Shown piece after piece: positions 48,700 through 58,760 of a DNA stretch of 64,000 nt (position 1 is its first letter; every line of letters starts with the position of its first letter). The notes beneath the pieces were generated by a model that made no database searches, was not told the DNA's origin, and was given only the letters and a program-made list of their open reading frames with translations. A program made the position numbers and the translations under genes. This DNA comes from Deroplatys truncata (taxonomy: Eukaryota > Arthropoda > Insecta > Mantodea > Mantidae), in contig CM060990.1 of assembly GCA_030765065.1 (NCBI GenBank), positions 419,315,198-419,379,197 on the forward strand, read 5' to 3'.

Positions 48700-51094
48700 C
48701 TGTGTCTGTGTGTAAGTGTACTGGTATGTGTATACATATATATGTGCATGTGTGCATATGTATGTATAAGGGCGCTGTGAATGTGGGCGTGTATATATAC
48801 ATGCTTGGATGTATACTGTTCAAGAAGAAATAAATTGATGGATAGAAAGAAAAAAAGAGAGAAGATAAAGAATATTCATTCATTATCTGTTTACCCTCCT
48901 CTTATGTAGGACTTACACCCCCCAGGACCTACAGGCGGGTGCCTGGGGTCAGAGGCCCGTCGAGCAGCAGACACTCATGGATCAGACAGAGCATCCAGGA
49001 TGGGTGATCAGCCCGATGCCTGGTATGGGATGAAGGAAGTTGATGAAACGAAATGATGCTGAAATGGATGAAAGGAAAGGTGATGATGGAGCAGTTGGTG
49101 GAATGAATGGCGGGGGAAACCGGAGAAACCGGAAAAAACCCGCCCAGACGCCGCTTCGTCCACCACAAATCCCACATGCAGGTCCCTGGGATTGAACCCG
49201 GTCCGCCTCGGTGGGAGGCGAGCGGTCTAACCAATCGGCCACGGCGCCGCCGAAGAAGATACAGAATAAAGAAAATATATTAATGGAAGAAGAATGTGTA
49301 GAGAAATTCCTGTGATGTGTTTCAAGACTGAGTAGAGAAAACCATATGAATTGTAATGGGTAAAGTTTGTGTGTAGAGAAAATCCCTATGAGAGTGAAAC
49401 TATGAATGAGTAGAGAAAATCGTATGAATATTAATGAAAGAAGGGTGTGTGTACAAATCTCTGTGAGGGTGGTAAAAAGAATGAGTGGAGAAGATCGTGT
49501 GAATGTTAATGGAGGAAGAATGTTTAGAGAAAATTCTATGAATGTTAATAAGAGAAGAGTGGGTGTAGAAATCTCTAAGATGGTGAAACAAAAACGGGGT
49601 AGAGAAAACCGTATGAATGTTAATGGAAAAAGAATGTGTAGAGAAACAAGGAATGAGTAGAGAAAATTGTATGAATGTTAATGGAATAAGAATGCGTAGA
49701 GAAAATCTTATGAATATTAATGGATTTAGAGTGTGAGTACATATCTCTGTGAGGGTGGTAAAAAGAATGAGTGGAGAAGATCGTGTGAATGTTAATGGAA
49801 GGAGAGTTTGAGGGCTAAGAAAGGTGATTTGTTAAAATACATTTTAATCCAGTCTATCATGCTCACATAGTTTAATATTTATTAAGCATTAATGTTTCCC
49901 TACACTAAGACTCGAATTCGGAGCTCTGGATACCTAACAATGCCTTTCATTAATCCAGGTAATGCTATCATAATGTTTCACTCTATCCGACCAAGTATCA
50001 TTTTTCATTAGCAATTAAACATTAAACGTTTTCTTGCAGTAAGATTCGAACACAGACCTAAGGATAGCTAAGTATACACCAGGGTTTAATGTCACGTGAT
50101 TATTGCATCCAATGGTATTATCTTCTGCTGCACATGCGTATAGAGAACTACTTGCCAGGTAATGAAGGTTGCCCGACGTGCAGAGATGGTGCCACGATAT
50201 CGGTGTCTATAGTGAAAGGGGCGTGCATTCTTGTCAAGCAGGAAATTTATTGCTTAACAGGTAATGAAGCTCGGGCGCCACAATGTCGACGGCTATAATG
50301 AAGGTGCAGCCGGCAGCTATAAAACGGAGAATGGAATGCAGAGGGGATTGAGGCAGGTGTGCTTTCATAACGCAAACGTGCTCTGGCACTGAGGGATGCA
50401 AGTGGAAGGGGAGAATAGAACAGCGTCTGCCTTTTGTTGGCGTGATTATAAAGCATAGTTTATTACATCTCATTGTCCCTTTCGACAAGGGGTGGAGGAC
50501 TTTAATAACACAGCTGTAATTACCTGTCAACCTTTCCATTAAACATTACACAATTTATCTGCTCCGTTGCAACAAAAGGTACCAGAGGGGGCATGGAAAG
50601 TGGAAGGGGGGACTTAATTAGCATATCAATGGCAAATTCCTGCATATTAGGATATCTGGATAACCCAAATATACACTACTGGGACTTGGCGGGGGGCTTT
50701 TCCACTAAAGACCCCTCCTCGAATACCGTACAAACGTTCTATACTTGGGTATTTTTTGTTGTTAAAGTTCTTGAATAATGCGGTTCTTTGTATTACAGTT
50801 TTTTGACCACAACTCCTAACAGCTATCATCGTTTTCCCTAGCTCTCTCATATAAGCGCATTTCCCCCTCTTCAACTATCTCCTAGGATAGCATCTCTCTC
50901 TGTTTTACTATCCCTCCCATATAAACGCATTTCGCTCCTTCAACCCCTGTCTAGCCTAGCATAAGCCCTCGTATTCTCTATCTCTCCCATATAAACGCAT
51001 TTTCCTCCATGAGCTGCCGCATCTCTCCCCGTTTTCCCTATCCTTTCCCATATAAACGCAAAGAAGTGTACTCGCTGCCCCTATTTATTCTTCT
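48700..51094 (-). repeat. Right terminal inverted repeat (with SINE inside)
   Basis: The inverted counterpart of 44006-45815, about 2.0 kb once the SINE at 48875-49253 is discounted. Long stretches are identical to the left repeat; for instance the 61-codon frame at 50593-50778 equals the one at 44261-44446 on the other strand. It carries four terminal 70-bp units against three on the left, and more units of the inner array. Near identity suggests a recent insertion or ongoing arm-to-arm conversion. Confidence 0.88.
48875..49253 (-). mobile_element. SINE family B, inside the right TIR
   Basis: A 379-bp tRNA-derived SINE on the minus strand. The head GCGCCGTGGCCGATTGGTTA is at about 49247 downward, with a B-box GGGTTCAATCCC. 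The body contains CGGTTTCTCCGGTTTCCCCC and ends with a TCCTACATAAGAGGAGGG-like tail. The duplication AGAAGATAAAGAATA (48860-48874) and AGAAGATACAGAATA (49254-49268) marks it. The left arm lacks it, so it postdates the element. Confidence 0.92.
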
Positions 51095-51096
51095 TA

Positions 51097-52711
51097 CAGG
51101 GCTATTTTGTAACGTTTTGTTAAGGCTTAACAAAGTGTTAAAGCCCCCAACCGAATGATCGGATTTCTGTAACTTCGTAACAAAACAAAATGCTGTTAAG
51201 AATAAATATTTGTTTGTTGAACGCAACAGACCCCAGGACCCTCATGCTAACACGTTTGTTGCACAACAGATTCGCATAAACGTAGTTTTAATGCTCGTGT
51301 AAGGGGAAAAGCACGATAGAAGCTTGTAATTTTACTTACCTTGTGTTTGTTTATTCGTTTTAGCATAAAATATAAATGTTTGAGATTTTACGATTGAGTA
51401 AGCATGTCCCGTATGATAGCATTGATAATAATGCTCGCGACATAAGCTTTAAGAGATGAATTTTATTAGGAAAATAAATGTTGTGTAACCTCGTGTCGTA
51501 ATAACAACTAACAGTTATAGTTTTAAGAATTTTAGGTTCAAATAGTGATAAATCTTGTGTTTATTTGTATGTTTCACGAATTCATTTGCCTCGTTTTCAG
51601 GTTAAGGTTAGGAACTGAATACGTTTGAGAGCTGTAGGATAGTGCAGCGGTATGCTTTCGCTCCTAGAATTATTTTAAGACAAACTTCAATCTGCTAAAA
51701 GAATTAGCTAGCAGAAAGCTATTTGCCAGTTTCTGGTAACCATAGAAATTCAATTTATACTGATGCTACTGGAAGAGGAAGAACACAACAGTTTATTGGG
51801 TTATAAAATGATAATTTACGCGTAGAAAATTTGCGTATGAAAAATAATCCGAAATAAAACACTTGTAGCTGCAACATTCCCCCACACAACACAACTAGTG
51901 AAACTAAACTTTATTTTCACTACGACCTTCCATTTAACAAAAACCTACATAAAATAATATGCATATTATCAGATACCAATGATTTTTTTCAAAGATTTAG
52001 ATGCAAGAACATGTACACAGAACTGAACTAAAGCCGAACATGCCAAATCATTAATAAAAGAATAAGTACACACCTATGCTTGATGGTATACATTAAAATT
52101 TCAGAGAAATCTGCATGATCATTGGTATATTTAAAAATACAATTAAAGGCAACGGAACACAAAGAAAATTAAGCAACAATTGCGGGTGGAATTGAATTAG
52201 TGAAACTTGCATAAGAACAATATGAAAATTCGTTGCTAAGTTTTTTGTCTGTTATTCATAACCTAAAACTAAACTCATTTTACAGGGCCATGGCAACAGC
52301 TGATCACCAGCTTGGCGAGTTTTCCGCATAAGAATATAATTATTTGGAGTCACATGTAAGTAATGCTGCTCTAAGCAAAAGGTGCGAGTTTTAAAAGTTC
52401 GCATATATCTTATATTGTTCGTGTGACGTTTTCACAGCACGTTGTTGTGTCCATATTGGCAAGTAAAAATAAGCAAGAATGATAGTCGGTATTACAGCGC
52501 TGATGGCAGTGTGAAAACAAAACGCTGTCGCAGAGCGCACGAAATTTCGATTAGTCATTCCAAAGAGCTAATAAAGCGCGAGAAAACAAATATCGCGATA
52601 AAATACTAGCAACAGAATGCCAAATAACGGCACATTTGTTAAGAGCGGTTCTTTAAGCTTAAGAAAGTATTGTAGTCGCCTTCTTAACAAAGACGTTACA
52701 GAATAGCCCTG
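51097..52711. mobile_element. DNA transposon with CAGGGC termini, non-coding
   Basis: Inverted ends CAGGGCTATTTTGTAACG (from 51097) and CAGGGCTATTCTGTAACG (inverted, ending 52711) extend with GTTAAG on both sides, giving TIRs of about 28 bp. The 1.6-kb interior has no recognisable transposase. Before the Polinton-like element landed in its first bases, its left flank was ATTGATA (43992-43999 region) and its right flank is ATAGTGC (52712). This gives a 3-bp ATA duplication. Superfamily uncertain; TIR style and a 3-bp duplication would suit PIF/Harbinger. Confidence 0.65.
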
Positions 52712-53772
52712 ATAGTGCTATGGCCTTGCTGTTGTTACTTTGTCCTATACATCTGTCTGACCACATAAATTGTTAGTGTTTTTTCTTCACCACGCTGTAA
52801 AGGCTTATACGTACTTGTTATGTATTTTAATCAAGATGAAGTTACCTCTCTTGATCCTCTTTTAGCTACTGTTTCTGGCCAAACAAACATTTAAGCAGTG
52901 TTACTGCCAAGATTTGTGGACTACCTGATTATACGTTGATAGTTGCCTCTGATAATATACAGCCCAATGGCAAACGGTGGGGCACTAGAGCAACCGCTGC
53001 ATGTCAGTACACAGAACGACTACTTCGGATTCCTCTTAGCTTTTTTGGATCTTCTTGTAACTGTTTATATCCTGCTTCAGCTTTTATATGATGCAGTGTG
53101 CTCTCCCTCGCAATCTTTTTCTCCTTCTTCAATTTCACAGGCACGTAATTAAATGTACGCTTTGTCACAATAGGCACGCGAATCTGAATGTGGCAAATCA
53201 ACGCACAAATAAAACTCGATTCTGAAGATATAACTGCATGCTCCTTCACTACATTGAATATCTGGGTTTTCTTCTTTGAATAAATCATATAGTTCGCTAA
53301 TATTTAGACTTGAGCTCCAACACAATTTTGCATTTCTGTGTCCCTCAATGCTCTCTTGCTTCGGTAGTCGCTCAATGTGTTTCTTTATAGCATCTGTAAA
53401 ATCATCTTGAAACTTGTTAGGTCAGTTTTCGTGCTTTCCTCTGCTATCATAAAGAGGTTTGCCAATTTTTGTCTTCACTTGTAACTTTTGTAAACGTCTT
53501 GGAGTGATTTTATAAACTCCACATAAAGTTCGTTGACATACCTGTATTTAGTTTTGTGCCCTTACACAATACTTCCAAGTGCAGTGTCTTCTTGATTCAG
53601 CTTCAGGAGTACTCCTTCTCCTGATATCTATGAGCTCCATACATTCAGCAGATAGGTAAATGGATTGTTGATTATAATCTATGTGGTAAAATGGTTCAAA
53701 CAGGAGTTGTTTGACCACCTCAGTTACATTTTTGCATTGATAGGAGCATTTACAAGACACCATCTGAAACAA
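52712..53772 (-). pseudogene. DUF7869-family gene, copy 2, 5' and central part
   Basis: On the minus strand from about 53760 (after a TTGTTTCAG acceptor) the gene reads MVSCKCSYQCKNVTEVVK, then after breaks GVYKITPRRLQKLQ, LPKQES, NISELYDLF, a CVDLPHSDS block and LTIYVVRQMY around a SDRCIGQ core (near 52730). These are the same successive blocks as copy 1 but from a clearly diverged member of the family. Stops interrupt it near 53548 and 53450, and several frame changes follow. At 52712 the gene abuts the CAGGGC transposon; its continuation is at 44002. Confidence 0.68.
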
Positions 53773-54053
53773 TAAGGAACAAGGTATAGATTGTAATGAT
53801 ATTGCAGTTAAGCATTAATATAATAGTGTCCTATACTACCTTAATATTGTATTGAAAATGCTAATTGTCTCACCATAACCTAAGCTTCATATGTGGTATA
53901 ACAAAAGTTTACAGCTTTTATTCACCCACTCTTCACTTGGTATTTTACCTGGTATAGGTTTACTTCCATGAACTATATATGGTTGTCCAGAATTCCTTTT
54001 GTGTTTCTTTTCATTCCTCTTCCACGTTCACATATAAACGTTTCGCTGTTTAC

Positions 54054-54111
54054 CTTTATTTTCGTCATCACAAAGCTTTGGACTTATTTTCACATATCCT
54101 GTGTCAGCCAT
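54054..54111 (-). CDS. Possible first exon of DUF7869-like copy 2
   Basis: ATG at 54111-54109 opens MADTGYVKISPKLCDDENK and ends at 54054 with a GTAAAC donor. A possible further small exon with VHGSKPIP lies near 53960-53985, ended by a GTAAAA donor. Phase does not join simply to the segment starting near 53760, so another exon or a frameshift is needed. Position and spacing fit the family's habit of short first exons. Confidence 0.4.
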
Positions 54112-54194
54112 TACTGCTACACGTTACAACGTTTTTGCTCCCGGACAAGAATATAACTGCAAAATATAACTGGCAAATATCAGGTTAGTAGGAT

Positions 54195-55320
54195 ATATAT
54201 AAGAGACCAGACGCAAAATGCGTTTATATGGGGGGAGATATGGAAACGAGGGTAGTTGATAGGTAGGGAGAGCGTTCAAGGAAGAAAATGTGTTTATATG
54301 GAGGAGATAGGGAATACGAGGAAAAGAGGTAGGATGGTCAGAGTTTGAGTAGAGTATACGTTTATATGGGAAAGACAGGGAAACCGTGAACAGATGATAG
54401 GCTATACAGATACTGAAGGAGGAGGAATATGGGCTTATATACAGGAGAGATAGGGAATACGAGGGGAGGTACTATACTAGACAGGACTTGAAGGGTAGAA
54501 TATGGCTTTTATATGGGAGAGATAGCAAACCGAGGAGAGGTATTAGGCTAGGAGTGTTTGAAAGGTAGAGTATGCGTTTATATGGTGAGACGGCGAATAC
54601 GGAGAGAGGGCATATGGTAGGAGAGGGTTGAAGGAGAGGGAAATATATTTATATGCGAGAGATGAGGAATACGAGGGCCAATGCTAGGCTAGACAGGGGT
54701 TGAAGGAGGGGAATGCGGTTTATATTAGATAGGTAGGACTACGAGGAGACGTGCTAGGCTAGTCAGAGGTCGGTGAGTAGAGTATGGTATTATATGGAAA
54801 GATGGGGAAAACGTGGAGAGATGCTAGGCTAGACAGATGCTGAATGAGGGGAATGCGCTTTATACGAGAGAGGTAGGGAACACGAGGTGAGATGCTATAC
54901 TAGACAGGGTTAAATTAAATTAAATTGAGTTTTATTTATGGACGCTCTTTAACTACTATGGTCCTTAGCGTCCCATTCTATATTGGGCGTGAAAGACCGG
55001 GCACTTTTCTCAGAGGCCTCTTATCAGTCTTGATGTTCTTTTACGTGCCGTAAATCTACGACACGGGACCATCGGCTTTACTTCCCTTCCGAAGGAACCC
55101 ATGCTAAGGATTTTTACGCCCGAAAAAATCCACCGCCCTCCGCCGGATTTGAACGCGCGATCTTGGGAACTAGAGGACATTGTTAAACCCAGAATTTGTT
55201 TTATATGAGAGATAGGAAACTGCGGGGAGGTATTAGTCTAGGAAAGGTTGAATGGTTGAGTATATGCGTTTATATGGGTGAGATAGGGAATACGATGACA
55301 GGTGTTAGGGAGATTAGTGT
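54195..55320 (-). repeat. Array A: about 12 units of the 70-bp subterminal repeat (element 2 end)
   Basis: Units keyed by GCGTTTATATGG-, GAGATAGGGAATACGAGG- and GCTAGACAGGGGTTGAAGG-type blocks recur about every 71 bp (for example near 54219, 54290, 54574, 54717, 54858, 55265). The same unit forms the tips of the Polinton-like TIRs at 44042-44215 and 50850-51060. Here the array is far longer and more diverged. A SINE interrupts it. It is read as the outer end of a second element whose polymerase lies at 56895-58645. Confidence 0.75.
54915..55181 (-). mobile_element. SINE family A, copy 6, inside array A
   Basis: A minus-strand copy missing the A-box part of the head. It is flanked by GTTAAA (54909-54914 and 55182-55187), a short possible target duplication. 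The 70-bp array resumes on the other side. Confidence 0.82.
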
Positions 55321-55419
55321 TGATGCTTGTGTAACGTCCAGTCTTCTCCAGGGTAGTGCCATCAGGCATTCAGCAGACGAGCAGATTCTATGGGGCGGGG
55401 GGCGGTGCAGCATGGTTGT

Positions 55420-56460
55420 GTATGATTTCGCAGGTAATTCAGACACTATCGGGAGTATTTAAGATAATTCAGGCAGTATAACAAGGGGGACATATTTCTG
55501 GAGCTGGATTTAGCATAGCTTCGTATGATTTAAGATGTAATTCAGATAGTATCGGGGTATTTAGATTAATTCAAGTAGTGTCACAGGAGAGCAGATTCCG
55601 TAGTTCGGGTGTGTAATAGATCCGTATGATTTCACAGGTAATTCAGGTAGTGTCGTAGGTATTTAGTTTAATTCAGTTAGTATCACAGGTAGACATATTC
55701 TAGGGGCTATGAGTAGCATAGTTTCGTATTTCACAGCTAGTTCAGGTAATATCGTAGGTATTTAGGATAATTCAGGTAGTATCTACGTATTTAGTCTAAT
55801 TCGGTTACTATCCCGGGAGAGTAGATTCCATGGTTTTGGCGTATATGGCTTCGTATGATTTAACGGGTAATTCAGATAGTATCGGAAGTATTTTGCTTAA
55901 TTGAGCTAGCATTACAGTAAAATAGATTCCATGGGGGCGAGCGAAGCATAGTTCGTATTTCACAGGTAATTCAGACAAAATCAGGGATATTTAGATTAAT
56001 TTAGGTAGTATCACAAGGTGGATAGATTCCAGGGTTCGAGTACGGCGCAGTTGTGCACGATTTCACAGATAATTCAGGAGACAGACAGATTTCAGGAGTT
56101 GAGTGTAACATAGCTTCATATGGTTTCACAGACAATTCAGTAGTATTGTTGGTATTTAGGGTAATCAGAGTATTCGTGATAATTTCGATCGGCGATTTGT
56201 ATCACAGGTATTTAATGTAATTTCAGATGATTCAGATAGTATCAAAGGTATTTGAGGCATTATAACAAGTAATTCAGATAGTATCGTTGATATTTAGTGT
56301 AAACCAGCCAGTATAACAGATGATCATGGTAATTTCCGAAAGCGATTTAAGGTAATTTTCATATGATTCAGCTAGTATCACACGTATTTTAAATCACTTT
56401 AACACATAGTTCAGTTTGTATCGCAGGTATATATGGTGATATAGAGTAATTCAATTCTTT
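55420..56460. repeat. Array B: tandem units of about 130 bp
   Basis: Degenerate units share GGTAATTCAGATAGTATCG, GTATTTAG, AGATTCCA and CATAGCTTCGTATGATTTCA blocks. About eight units can be followed, fading towards 56460. It lies between array A and the polymerase fragment and is non-coding. It is not present in the 44006-51094 element, so inner repeat content differs between elements. Confidence 0.7.
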
Positions 56461-56894
56461 ATAAACATTTCTTATGCAATGTTACAACACTTTTTATTTA
56501 ATTTTTTCTAAATGTTACAAACTTTTATATGTTACGCAGTTAGTGTGTGAGACGGAGAGGGTTAAACAGTGCTTAGGTTGAGGAGATATAATGTTTTAGT
56601 CAGCTTTATTGTTTTATATAGTTACAGCTTTATCCAACTGTAACAGCTTTATCGGTCAATCATTACTTCATTAGACAAGAATTGTGAGGGCCCCTTTATC
56701 TAGGCTTGAGACTAGCACTAGGATTTGCTGCTAATGGCAGGGTTAATGCCTCCCCTTCCATCTTCTTCTTTCTTCAACAGGTGTATAGTAATAGTATACA
56801 CAGCACATAGTAAACTTAATTTTTTCAAGATTCTAGATTCGCTGAGAAAATATTCATCTTGAGATCCAGGTTACATTCTTTTAAGCACTGTTTC
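56461..56894. other. Spacer downstream of polymerase copy 2
   Basis: AT-rich; 3' flank of polymerase copy 2. No gene was seen. Confidence 0.4.
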
Positions 56895-58645
56895 TTATAC
56901 GATAATGTCCATACCATTTAAAGTTAGTTCATCCTCGGTAATAACTATTTTATCATCAAAAGGTGTCAATGTGATTTTATTCACTTGCACGGTGGTAACA
57001 GCATGCTCTCGTGACAGAATCAGATTCACGGGCGTTCTTATGATTTCACGGGATTTAAGACAGTCTATATAGCGGTCAAATGTAATGTATTGCTTAATAG
57101 TACTTCGTTTTATACCTTTAATAGGTTTATCATTGATCCTTGAATATCTAATGCATACATCTTAGGTCGTAGTCCAACAAAGCGTAGGATGGTTTTGCTA
57201 TTGGCCTCATCTTTAAATTTTTTCAGCAGCTTTTTTGTTCCGAGTAGAATGCCATATGTGGTTGACAGGGTAAACAGCTGTATCCAGAGCCTCAAGACAA
57301 CGAAACCTGTCCTGATACACATCTCAGTTTTTACACGATGAAAGAATGAATCAGTATCCAAATGCATAAGTTTAAGGTTTTCAGCCCCATAATATGGCAA
57401 CAACACATCGTAATGATAGGGATACAATAATGGCTTAGAGATGTCTAACACACTCATACCGATGTATATAGGCTTGTTGAATACAATATGACGAGAGGCC
57501 ATATGCACAACAGCTAGATTAGGCGCATATATTGTCCTATCGATAAGCGTAGGCTTTGCGATCAACTTTTCTATTGTCTTCTCATTTGTAACCAGTCGTA
57601 TGTCCATAAAATTACGTAGGTACTTCATGGTTTCTCCAAACATGGCGTTGTTAAAGAGTTTGTAGAGGTCCTTCTTGAAATCATTTGCAGCCTGTTGTCG
57701 TAGCCTATTGTTAAATTTCGCATAAGGTTTTAACCACGAGACTGCCAGAATTGTAGCACACGATGTGTTTTCCTCAAACGTAACCCATGATTAAGAGCTT
57801 GCTTCAAAGTCATATAATGTACTACATACTCCTTTCGAAGTCCAAGATGAGGTATCAGTTTCTTTGTGGATAATTCCTTGGGCTTCATACACTCAGGCAG
57901 GAAAGGTAGATCGTTGTGTAGATCGTGATACTCTGCAGGATACTCGATGTCGACTTCTAAAATGTATCCACGAGGATCATCTTGTAGTCTTTCTAAGTCT
58001 ATTTCTTCAGGTGAAACGCACTCAAGTCAATCATAAGGGAAGGCTAGACACATTGCCCAACCATATTGGTTTTTGGCGTCGTCGTATGTAATAAATTGGG
58101 TTGGTCTCGACGAATCATACTTATCCATGAAGGTGTTGTTTGCTTCGGCATACAGGTAGGAAACGTGGCATAAACCGCTTCTTATACCAGATTCTATCAT
58201 GAGTAGTTGATCATAATCCTGTAGCAATTCCAGCTTAATTCCAGTGTACACCAACATGGCACCCCTGGAGAGATAAAGTGCTGGAGAGATAAAATAGTGA
58301 GCGGGATCGATTTTGTGTGTTTTTAGAATTGATCTGCAAATGTCGCAAAGAGATCAGCTAGAAGAAGAACATCTGAGGTTAAGTACAGGTCGCCGTACTC
58401 ACTCAGGTTCCTCACATTAAACAACTGCCTTACATTTCTGGCATGATTGTAGTCAGCATCACTAATTTTATCTTCATTTAACCTATTGTAGATGGCGTTC
58501 TTAGGTGACAGCCAGGCTTTGTTCAATTCATCCCATGACGTGACGTAATCATAGGGAAATACTCCCTTACGGGTCATAAATTTAATTTTGTCTGCTTCGA
58601 AGTTCTTCATTGTTTCAGGGTACGATGTTAGGTTTTTCAAGCTAA
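56895..58645 (-). pseudogene. Family B DNA polymerase (Polinton-type), copy 2, C-terminal part
   Basis: The minus strand contains the part of the polymerase missing from copy 1. Visible are exonuclease III (GDLYLTSDVLLLADLF, about 58400), a DAKNQYGWAM block (palm motif A region, DxNxxYG in relatives, about 58070), NNAMFGETM (motif B region, about 57620-57650), LDTDSFF (motif C, both catalytic Asp, about 57345-57365), KKFKDEA and GLRPKMYALD. The end is a plausible native TAA at 56897-56895. Frame changes occur near 58310, 58020, 57780 and 57110. It begins abruptly at 58645, close to the point where copy 1 stops showing its late N-terminal blocks, so the N-terminal half is absent. Described with its breaks only. 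Confidence 0.85.
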
Positions 58646-58650
58646 AGAGG

Positions 58651-58760
58651 AGTATAATATTGTGCGAGTGGGAGGAGAGAGTGATTTATGGACATACAAT
58701 TTTGTGCCCATCCCAGGATTGGAAATCACAGAAATGGTCTGGTTCCCGCAATATTATACT
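58651..58760. repeat. 110-bp palindromic element at the polymerase breakpoint
   Basis: AGTATAATATTGTGCG at the left and its near-complement CCCGCAATATTATACT at the right form inverted ends of about 16-18 bp. It starts within a few bases of where polymerase copy 2 is cut off. Confidence 0.5.

Larger units (their letters stand above)
44006..51094. mobile_element. Polinton/Maverick-like element with long TIRs, internally reduced
   Basis: The element is bounded by nearly identical terminal inverted repeats, left 44006-45815 and right 48700-51094 (with a SINE inside). Their tips read AGTAGAATAAATAGGGG and, inverted, AGAAGAATAAATAGGGG. The right flank is TACAGG (51095-51100). The left flank TACATAGG (43998-44005) fits the same 6 bp with a 2-bp insertion, so a 6-bp target duplication as in Polintons is likely. 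The only gene inside is a broken family B DNA polymerase (46465-48562). No integrase, packaging ATPase, protease or capsid frame is seen, unlike full Polintons of 15-20 kb or adintoviruses. It lies in the left edge of a CAGGGC-ended transposon. Alternative: a distinct class of polymerase-only element. Confidence 0.75.
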
